Of a stretch of DNA of 16,401 bases, positions 6,746 through 14,909 are shown one piece after another. A program made the translations under genes and the position numbers. The stretch covers positions 1-16,401 of the forward strand of contig PUMR01000081.1 in assembly GCA_003551455.1 (NCBI GenBank). The letters are read 5' to 3'. Origin of the DNA: Mollicutes bacterium. GTDB lineage: Bacteria; Bacillota_I; Bacilli_A; Izemoplasmatales; Izemoplasmataceae. Under the pieces are notes generated by a model. That model had not been told where the DNA came from. It was given only the letters and a program-made list of their open reading frames with translations, and ran no database searches. Positions within the stretch are counted from its first letter, which is position 1. Every line of letters starts with the position of its first letter.

Positions 6746-8083
6746 ATGAAAAAACTATTGATGATCCCCCTCATCATCTCTTTGGCCCTGATCGTCGTTG
6801 GCTGCAACAACGGCGAGCCGGGAGGATCGCGCATCGTCCTTTCCTATGCGGACTGGGCGGACGATGACATCAATCAGGCCCTGATCGACTCTTTCATGGA
6901 GGAATACCCGCACATCCGTGTCGAACTGCGCAAAGACATCAGCGGCACCGGTGGCGAATTCACCTTGAATCTCCTCAATGCGCAAGCGGCCGGCGTCCTC
7001 CCCGATGTCTTCGCCATCGACAACGTCCCGACGGGCTACACCAACGGGATGATCCTGGATATCACCGAATACTGGGATGCGGACCCCGAAACCGCATATG
7101 TCTATCCCAATGCCGCCGAGACGGCGATTTACAATGGCAGCCGCTATGCCATCCCCTCGTTCCAGTTCATCAAGGGCATCCTCATCAACATGACGCTCCT
7201 CGACAGGTTCAACATCGATCACCCCCCCTTCGATTGGACCTATGAAGACATGTACGACCTCGCCGTCGAAATCCGTAGGGCGGGAGACGAATATGTCTAT
7301 GGTATCGAAGGCTGGTTCGGCGACCTCGATTTCGAGGCCATCTGGCCGACGCAGGATTGTGCGGACACCGGCTATCAGACATGGGACGGCGAACGGTTCC
7401 ATTTCAATTCCGATCCCTGGATCAATGCCTACGAGCGCAAACTCGACCTCTATGACGAAGACGCCGTCGCCGATTACGACGAAGACGACCTCGTGGAAAT
7501 GGGCGTGGACTGGCCCTGGGCAGAAGGATACGTGGGCATGAACATCGAAGGTTCCTGGATGTTCTGGATGATTCAGACCATGTACCAAGAGCATGGACAA
7601 GAAGTCGGGTTCTGGCCCTATCCGGGCGGCGAAGCGGGACAGTTCCCGCCGACGATCCTCGACTATATCGTGGTGAGCTCGGAAACACGCCATCCCGAGG
7701 AAGCCTACAAGCTCGCCAAGTGGATGACCTTCGGCCGTGAAGGCTGGCACACCCGTATCGACATCATGGAAGAACAAGACGATCTCATCTATCTCGACCG
7801 CTTCCCGGTGGCCGACTTCGACGATGTCTGGGACCGTATCGACCCCTACATCGACATGGTCTATGGACTCCGTGCGAGCATCGACCTCCTCGAGGATTCG
7901 AAACCCGATGTCGACAAATGGCTTCCCGGATACAAAGAATTCTGGGAGTGGGTCGAGGAGAACGAGTATTGGGACGACATCTTTGAAGGGAACATCTCCC
8001 CCTCCGAGTTCGCGCCCGAGTGGGAAGAAGAACTTAACAGAAGAGTTCGTGAAGCTTTAGAGGAAGAAGGACAAGAAGACTGA
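6746..8083 (+). CDS. Lipoprotein sugar-binding protein of an ABC importer (family 1)
   Basis: This 445-residue protein has the length and layout of family 1 extracellular solute-binding proteins. The signal peptide has MKK, a hydrophobic stretch at 4-18, and lipobox VVGC with Cys20 as the lipid-anchored residue. The mature part opens with IVLSYADWADDDINQALIDSF, the typical first strand and helix of this fold. It continues with a Trp-rich middle (WFGDLDFEAIWPTQ, GSWMFWMIQ) that could stack on sugar rings, and ends with PEEAYKLAKWM, the family's usual C-lobe helix. It should sit on the outer face of the membrane and hand oligosaccharides to the permeases encoded downstream. A terminator-like hairpin follows at once, so it is probably made in excess over the downstream proteins. 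The ligand cannot be read from the sequence; beta-gluco-oligosaccharides are inferred from the neighbours. Confidence 0.9.
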   Translation: MKKLLMIPLIISLALIVVGCNNGEPGGSRIVLSYADWADDDINQALIDSFMEEYPHIRVELRKDISGTGGEFTLNLLNAQAAGVLPDVFAIDNVPTGYTNGMILDITEYWDADPETAYVYPNAAETAIYNGSRYAIPSFQFIKGILINMTLLDRFNIDHPPFDWTYEDMYDLAVEIRRAGDEYVYGIEGWFGDLDFEAIWPTQDCADTGYQTWDGERFHFNSDPWINAYERKLDLYDEDAVADYDEDDLVEMGVDWPWAEGYVGMNIEGSWMFWMIQTMYQEHGQEVGFWPYPGGEAGQFPPTILDYIVVSSETRHPEEAYKLAKWMTFGREGWHTRIDIMEEQDDLIYLDRFPVADFDDVWDRIDPYIDMVYGLRASIDLLEDSKPDVDKWLPGYKEFWEWVEENEYWDDIFEGNISPSEFAPEWEEELNRRVREALEEEGQED

Positions 8084-8084
8084 C

Positions 8085-8124
8085 GAGCGGGGCTTGACGC
8101 ATAGTCAAGCTCCCCTCATCTTTT
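8085..8124 (+). terminator. Intrinsic terminator or attenuator between the two binding-protein genes
   Basis: Bases 8085-8098 pair with 8104-8117 around a 5-nt loop (GCATA): 14 positions with one G-U wobble and one C-C mismatch. The core is GCTTGAC/GTCAAGC. ATCTTTT follows immediately, a short U-tract. The structure starts 2 nt after the stop of the binding-protein gene and ends directly before the ribosome binding site of the next gene. This is where ABC sugar operons often carry a leaky terminator or RNA-stabilising stem that raises binding protein over permease. Confidence 0.7.
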
Positions 8125-8128
8125 GGAG
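8125..8128 (+). promoter_or_regulatory. Ribosome binding site that selects the ATG at 8137
   Basis: GGAG at 8125-8128 overlaps a possible in-frame GTG start (8128), so that GTG cannot use it. The ATG at 8137 lies 8 nt downstream, a normal spacing, and gives a basic N-terminus followed by a hydrophobic stretch. Confidence 0.6.
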
Positions 8129-8136
8129 TGTGGACG

Positions 8137-11089
8137 ATGCGGATATGGAAGAAAGCACTGACACACAAATGGAAGACCCTTTTCTCCGTGGCGCTTTTGG
8201 CGCTTTTGGCGAGTTTCGCTTTACGCGGCCACGGGGAGACCGATGTCAACATCGACCCCGACAACATCCGTCCGACGGAAAAACTCGCAGAAAGCCACAG
8301 CGCCGTCGTCCGGAGTTGGGATGCGGCGCGTCCCGCCGATGTCAACATCACAATCGGCATGGACGAGGTGACCGATGAAGCGATGGATGGGACCGAGCAC
8401 GGCTATGCGAATGACGTGCTCGCACTTTCTCGTGGCGATGTAGTGGAGATCGACGTCCATGTCGAAGAGGCCGGCATCTATCATGTCTCCTTCGACCAGA
8501 AGGATGTCGGTCGGAGTATCCTCCCGAGCCGGATCGCCTTCAAAGTCAACGGTGAGCATCCCTTCACCGAAAGCGAGAACATCGAACTGCTTACCCGCTG
8601 GGTGTTCGACCGGCAAGATTTCCAGACCGACCGCTACGGCCATGAAATCATGCCGACCTCTTCGAAGAAGGATATGTTCCTCTCCACCTATCTTCGTGAC
8701 ACGACGGCCTTGAACAGCCGTCCTCTCGAATTCTTGTTCGAGGCGGGATGGAACACGGTCGAGATCGAGATGCTCGCCGGCGACATCCTTCTCGGGGACT
8801 TCCGCGTGGAGAGCGTGAAAGACCACAAGGATTACGAGACCTACCTCTCGCTTTATGAGGATCTACCCGCCGTCGCGGAAAACACCGTCACCGTCGGCGC
8901 CGAAAAGATGAGTTGGCGGACGAACACTTCCACCCGCCTGACGACTGTCCGCGACCCCTCCGCCACGAGCTATGACACGAGACACTTGCGCTTGAACGCG
9001 TTGGACGGGCAGAGCTTCCGGAAAGGCAACGACACCGTCACCTACGCGGTCGAAGTGGAAGAGGCCGGGCTCTACCACATCGCTTTCAAATACCGCCAGG
9101 ACTACATGATGGACATGCCGGTCTTCAGAGAGATCCGCATCAATGGGGAAGTGCCTTTCGCGGAGGCGGAGATGGTGCCTTTCCATTATACGAGCAATTT
9201 CAAGAACTACATCCCCAACGACGGCGACCGCTATTTCCGGTTCTATTTGGAAGAAGGACATAACGAGATTTCCCTCCGGGCCGTGATGGAGCCTTACCGG
9301 AACGCTTATGAACATCTGGTCGTGCTCATGGAAGAGATGACCGAATTGAGCCTGGAGGTCAAAAGCCTCACGGGCGGCGTCACCGACCGTTATCGCACCT
9401 GGCGCCTGCGTCGCTACATCCCCGATGTGGAAGAGCGGATCGAGGCGTGGATCGAGACGTTGGAGCATGTCGGTGAAGGACTTTCAAAATACTCTCCCGA
9501 GGCCGATCCCGGCGAGGTCACCAACCTCACGATCGCCATCGAGCAGTTGGAGAAGCTCCTGGACGATGTCGACAACATCCCGAACCGGTTGCAGCTTCTG
9601 GCCGAAGGGGACAACTCCGCCGCCGCCTTCTTGGGAATCGCGGTGCAAAACCTGTTGGAGAACGGTCTCACCATCGAAAGCATCCATGTATCCACCTCGA
9701 CGGACGTCCCCGCGCCGCGGGCGAACATCTTCGTGCGCGGATATGAGGCGGCCAAACGGTTCTTTCTCTCTTTCACAGTCGACGATTATTCCATCGGCGA
9801 CACCGACGACGACGTGCTCGAAGTCTGGGTGAACCACCCCCGGCAATACGCGGAAATCATGCAGCAGCTCGCCGACACCCAGTTCACACCCGCCACCGGC
9901 ATCGACGTGAAGATCTCCCTCATGCCCGACGAGAACAAACTCATCCTCGCCAACGCCGCCGGGACCGCTCCCGATGTGGCTCTGGGCGTCAACCACTGGC
10001 TCCCCTATGAATTCGCCGTCCGGAACGCCTCTTTGGATCTCAGGCAGTTCGAAGGCTACGAGGAGACCGTGAGCGTCTTCGCCCCGGGCATGATGGTCCC
10101 CTATGCTTTTGAAGAAGGCATGTACGGCCTTCCGCAGACGCAGAACTTCTGGGTGACCTTCTATCGCACGGATGTCGTGGAATCTTTGAACCTCCCCATC
10201 CCGGAGACATGGGACGAAGTCACCTCGATCCTTCCCGAGCTGCAACGGCACGGGATGAACTACTATCATCCCATGGCGATGCACGGGGGATTCAAACCGT
10301 TCGTGGCCACCATCCCCTTCATCTATCAATTCGGTGGCGAACTCTACAGCGAAGACGGTATGCGGGCGCTTTTGAACACCGAGGAGATGCTCGCGGGGAT
10401 GAACCTCATGACGGAACTCTTCACCATCTACAATCTTCCCAAACAGGTGCCGAACTTCTACAACCATTTCCGCTTCGGCACCCTGCCGATGGGCATTTCC
10501 GACCTTGCGACCTATCTCCAGCTCACGGTCGCGGCTCCGGAACTGCAAGGCAAATGGGAGATCGCCCTTCATCCCGGTGTCAAACAGGATGACGGCGAAG
10601 TCAGGCGTTGGGCCGCGAGTGGCGCCCAATCGTCGATGATCCTCTCCAACACCGAACAGCCCGAGAAGTCCTGGGAGTTCTTGAGCTGGTGGATGTCGAC
10701 CGATATACAGCGGGAATTCGCCCAAAGGCTGCAGACGGCCCACGGTACCGAATTCCTCTGGAACACGGCCAACCTCGAGGCCTTCCGCGACATCCCCTTG
10801 CCGCCGCATCATATCGATGTCATCCTCGAACAATGGGAGTTCGCCCTGGAAGCCTCGCGCGTCCCCGGCGCCTACATGGTCGAGCGCGAGATATCCAACG
10901 CCTGGAACCGGATCGTCTTCAATGATGCCAATCCGCGGATCGCTTTGGACGAAGCGGTACGGATCTCCAATCGCGAGATCATCTACCGGATGGAAGAATT
11001 CGGTTACGCCCGTCGGGGAGAGCCCATCCGCGACTACCGGGTGCCGACCATCGAGAACATCGACTATTGGTTGAAGGAGCATGATGACG

Positions 11090-11097
<8 letters not shown>
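8137..11097 (+). CDS. Very large membrane-targeted solute-binding protein with two N-terminal beta-sandwich-like domains
   Basis: This 986-residue protein is more than twice the normal size of a sugar-binding protein. The N-terminus is basic with a hydrophobic segment (about 14-29) and no lipobox cysteine, so it is either cleaved by signal peptidase I or held by an uncleaved anchor. Two related strand-rich domains follow (about 90-230 and 283-401). Both contain VEVEEAGxYHxxF-like and RIxxNGExPFxEAE-like blocks, reminiscent of galactose-binding or CBM35-type jelly rolls. A helical, Leu-rich connector spans about 405-500. The C-terminal ~430 residues form a family 1 solute-binding fold: strand and helix with [17 protein letters not shown], then [14 protein letters not shown] (about 688) and a [10 protein letters not shown] block before the C-lobe. 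A membrane-near receptor that binds longer glycan and passes it to the permease is plausible but inferred. Its stop overlaps the start of the permease gene. I know such long binding proteins as neighbours of YIP1 and DUF5696 genes, but not a proven function. Confidence 0.8.
11073..11079 (+). promoter_or_regulatory. Ribosome binding site inside the large binding-protein gene, for the first permease
   Basis: GAAGGAG precedes a cluster of in-frame ATGs at 11081, 11084 and 11090 (spacings 1, 4 and 10 nt), with another at 11102. The 11090 start has the most workable spacing; 11084 remains possible. All place the start inside the upstream gene. Confidence 0.5.
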
Positions 11098-11973
<876 letters not shown>

Positions 11974-11974
<1 letters not shown>

Positions 11975-11981
11975 GAGGGAG
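11974..11981 (+). promoter_or_regulatory. Ribosome binding site of the second permease gene
   Basis: GGAGGGAG begins at the last base of the TAG stop of the first permease and ends 5 nt before the ATG at 11987. It is a strong site and leaves little doubt about that start. Confidence 0.75.
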
Positions 11982-11986
11982 AAAAT

Positions 11987-12880
11987 ATGGCCAAATTCAC
12001 GGGCATGAAAATCAATCCGAAACGCTTCCACAGAAGCCAGTTGAAATTCTTCATCATCCTCCTGCCGATGGCCGCGTTCGTGGCGCTGCCCATCCTTTTC
12101 ATCATCAATCACGCCTTCAAGCCGTTGAATGAACTGTTCGCCTATCCGCCGCGCTTCTTTGTCAGACAACCCACCTTGCGGAACTTCAGAGACCTTGTGG
12201 AACTCGCCGCCCAATCGGGCGTGCCTTTCTCCCGCTATCTCTTCAACAGCCTCGTCGTGTCGGGCATCGGCGTCGTCTGCGCCATCCTCTTCACCTCGCT
12301 CGCGGCCTATGCCCTCTCGAAGTTGAAGTTCCGCGGCAAGAAGCTCCTTTTCGAGATCAACACCCTCGCGCTCATGTTCGTGCCGATCGCGGTGATGATC
12401 CCCCGCTACATAACCATCGCGAGACTGGGTCTCATCGACTCCTATCTCGGGCTCGCTCTGCCTTTGATCGCGATGCCCGTGGGGCTCTTCCTCGTCAAGC
12501 AGTTCATCGACCAGACGCCCGATGAACTCATCGAATCGGCGAAGATCGACGGCGCGAGCGAAATGCAGATCTTCTTGCGCATCATCGTGCCCATCACCGC
12601 CCCCGCCATCGCCACGGTGGGCATCCTCGCCTTCCAGCTCATCTGGAACGATGTCGTCGGCCCGAACCTCTATGTCGACGACGAGTCGATGAAGACCTTG
12701 CCTTTCTTCTTCCAGACGGTCGCCCAGGGCGCCATCCCCGGCCAACAACACGCCAACCCCGTGGCCGGGCAAGGGGTGCTCGCCGCCGCCAGCCTGATTA
12801 TGTTTGTGCCGAACATAATCATGTTCATCTGGCTCCAGAACAAGGTCATGAACACCATGGCCCATTCGGGGATCAAGTGA
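11987..12880 (+). CDS. ABC sugar transporter permease, MalG/UgpE type
   Basis: This 297-residue protein has six membrane segments at about 19-44, 82-110, 125-148, 151-173, 205-224 and 264-289. The coupling loop is ESAKIDG (183-189) followed by ASEMQIFLRIIVPITAP, the EAA-loop form usual in the second permease of carbohydrate uptake family 1 importers. It pairs with the upstream permease to form the membrane channel. Between the last two membrane segments lies a longer external loop (about 225-263) holding QHANPVAGQG. The stop TGA is one base before the ATG of the following gene, so the YIP1-like protein is likely made by reinitiation from the same message. No ATPase gene follows, so a shared MsmX/MsiK-type ATPase elsewhere is expected. 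Confidence 0.93.
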   Translation: MAKFTGMKINPKRFHRSQLKFFIILLPMAAFVALPILFIINHAFKPLNELFAYPPRFFVRQPTLRNFRDLVELAAQSGVPFSRYLFNSLVVSGIGVVCAILFTSLAAYALSKLKFRGKKLLFEINTLALMFVPIAVMIPRYITIARLGLIDSYLGLALPLIAMPVGLFLVKQFIDQTPDELIESAKIDGASEMQIFLRIIVPITAPAIATVGILAFQLIWNDVVGPNLYVDDESMKTLPFFFQTVAQGAIPGQQHANPVAGQGVLAAASLIMFVPNIIMFIWLQNKVMNTMAHSGIK

Positions 12881-12881
12881 C

Positions 12882-14909
12882 ATGAGGGCCCGCCTCGCGC
12901 TTTGCGCGCTCGTCCTCCTCGTCTTCCTCGTTTTCGGCACCGAGGTCCGGACGGAGACCGGCGTGCGCTATCCGACCTTCACGATGAGCAACGAACGGCT
13001 CGTACGGACGCAGACCGCCTACATCCCCATCACCGCCACGGACAATATCCATGGCGTCTCTTTGGAAGAGCCGAACGACATCCACATCGACCGGGAAAAC
13101 AACATCTACATCGTCGCGACCGGTGACGAGGGGGGGAAACTCCTCGCGTTCAACCTCGAAGAGGAAGATGTGCGCGTATATGGCGAAGACTATCTCGTCA
13201 ATCCCACGGGGGTCCATGTGAACGACCACGGCGAGATGTTCATCGCCGACCGGGACGGAGCGGTCGTCTATCGCTTGAACAGCGACGGAGACATCCTCAT
13301 GGAATACACCCGTCCGGATTCGCCTTTGTTCGGGGCGGACAGCTACAGACCCCGAAAAGTCGTCGCCGACAACCGGGGCAACGTCTATGTGTTGAACCGC
13401 GGTACGAGAGGTCTCGCCCAGTTCGGCCCCGAAGGCCAGTTTTTGGGCTATTTCGGCGCGAACACCATCACCCCGACGCTCCGGACCGTGTTGCAGCACA
13501 CCTTCTTCACGCGTGAACAGCGAGAAAGACTCTTCTCGCTCACGCCTCCCGAAATCAGCAACATGACCATCGACCGCCGCGGTCTCATCCACACGGTGAG
13601 CCTCGGCGTCGAAGGCCGCGGGGTGAAACGGTTGAACATCTCGGGGGACAACCTGCTCCCCGAGATGCACAACGCCCGCGACCTCGCCGACATCGCCGTC
13701 GGACCGATCGGCAACATCTACACGATCACGCGGTCGGGGATGATCTATGAATACGACAGGGAAGGGAATCTCCTCTTCGCCTTCGGAGGACAGGATGTGA
13801 GCAACCAGATCAGCGGTCTCCACAACGTGCCCACGGGCATCGCCGTGGATGATGATTTCAACATCTTCACCGTGGACCGCGCCTCGGGCGAGCTGCAGAT
13901 CTTCGCCCCGACCCAGTTCGCCAATCTCGTGCATCTCGCGCTCACCACCTATCAGGAAGGGCATTATCTCGAGAGCATGGAGCCCTGGCAGGAAGTGCTC
14001 CGCATGAACGATTTCTTCGACCTCGCCCACCAGGGCATGGGCAATGCCGCCTACAGTCTCGGACAATACGAAGAAGCGCTCGAATCCTACCGGATGGCGC
14101 ATGACAGAGACGGCTACAGCGAAGCGTTCTGGGAAGTCCGGAACGAATGGCTCTTGGACCATGCCGGCGGGTTTTTCGTGGGCTTGTTCGTGTTTCTCTT
14201 CGTCTATGTCGTGAATCTCAAACTCCGCTTCATGAAGCGGGTGAAAAAACCATTCAAGGACGGTTTCCGCTTCCTGCGCGAAAAAAGCGCGATTTTCGAC
14301 GAGATGATGTATCTCTTCAGTTTCCTCCGCAATCCGGCCGACGCCACCCACGCCATCAAGCGCGAAGAGCGGGTGGGCTATGTGCCGGCCACCCTCCTCC
14401 TCCTCCTCTATTTCTTGTCCTATGTCTTCTACATATACAATCTCAACTTCCTCTTCAATCACCGGATCCTCACCGAGATCAACATGGCCGAGGAGATGGC
14501 GAGAGTACTCTTGCCCATCGTACTCTGGGTGTTCGCGAATTATCTCATCGGCTCCATCCGGGAAGGAGAAGGACGTTTCAAAGACGTGTATGTGACGAGC
14601 ATCTTCGCCTTGGCGCCCCTCTTCATCACCCTGCCCGTCCTGACGGTGCTCTCCTGGGGGCTCACCTATAATGAAGCCTTCTTGGTGGACTTCATCATGA
14701 CCGTCTCCGTCATGGTGACCGCGATCTATTTCTTCTTCATGGTGAAAGAGGTCCATTTCTATTCCGTCAAGGAGACCGTGCAGTCGATCTTCGTCTCGGC
14801 GTTCACCATGGCCCTGCTCGTGCTCGGCACCTTCATCATCTACATCCTTCTGAACGAACTCGTCACGCTCATTCGCGACATCTTCATGGAGGTGTTCTAC
14901 CGTGTCTAA
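12882..14909 (+). CDS. NHL-propeller, TPR and YIP1-like membrane protein of unknown function
   Basis: This 675-residue protein shows five parts. A signal peptide or first membrane segment covers about 5-20. A beta-propeller with NHL-like repeats spans about 55-345, with recurring units such as PNDIHIDRENNIYIV, PTGVHVNDHGEMFIAD and PTGIAVDDDFNIFTVD. A short TPR pair follows (about 352-410, YEEALESYRMAHDRDG). Then come a membrane helix (about 428-446) with a basic cytoplasmic stretch, and a C-terminal YIP1-like block (about 500-672) with five hydrophobic helices. By the positive-inside rule, propeller and TPR would face outward and the basic linker inward. NHL and TPR parts bind proteins or ligands in other families, so a scaffold or sensor next to the permeases is plausible; this is inference. 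The gene starts 1 bp after the MalG-type gene with only a weak ribosome binding site and overlaps the DUF5696 gene by 8 bp. Confidence 0.75.
   Translation: MRARLALCALVLLVFLVFGTEVRTETGVRYPTFTMSNERLVRTQTAYIPITATDNIHGVSLEEPNDIHIDRENNIYIVATGDEGGKLLAFNLEEEDVRVYGEDYLVNPTGVHVNDHGEMFIADRDGAVVYRLNSDGDILMEYTRPDSPLFGADSYRPRKVVADNRGNVYVLNRGTRGLAQFGPEGQFLGYFGANTITPTLRTVLQHTFFTREQRERLFSLTPPEISNMTIDRRGLIHTVSLGVEGRGVKRLNISGDNLLPEMHNARDLADIAVGPIGNIYTITRSGMIYEYDREGNLLFAFGGQDVSNQISGLHNVPTGIAVDDDFNIFTVDRASGELQIFAPTQFANLVHLALTTYQEGHYLESMEPWQEVLRMNDFFDLAHQGMGNAAYSLGQYEEALESYRMAHDRDGYSEAFWEVRNEWLLDHAGGFFVGLFVFLFVYVVNLKLRFMKRVKKPFKDGFRFLREKSAIFDEMMYLFSFLRNPADATHAIKREERVGYVPATLLLLLYFLSYVFYIYNLNFLFNHRILTEINMAEEMARVLLPIVLWVFANYLIGSIREGEGRFKDVYVTSIFALAPLFITLPVLTVLSWGLTYNEAFLVDFIMTVSVMVTAIYFFFMVKEVHFYSVKETVQSIFVSAFTMALLVLGTFIIYILLNELVTLIRDIFMEVFYRV
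14888..14894 (+). promoter_or_regulatory. Ribosome binding site that selects a GTG start
   Basis: GGAGGTG lies in the end of the YIP1-like gene, 7 nt before the GTG at 14902. The nearest in-frame ATG (14929) is inside the signal peptide and has no comparable site, so GTG is the better start. Confidence 0.7.

Noticed and set aside
6550..6867. A 105-codon plus-strand frame in the intergenic region
   Set aside because: It has no ribosome binding site, overlaps the binding-protein gene in another frame, and its translation shows no recognisable domain.
8128..8136. GTG at 8128 as the start of the large binding protein
   Set aside because: The ribosome binding site GGAG (8125-8128) overlaps this codon, while the ATG at 8137 has normal spacing.
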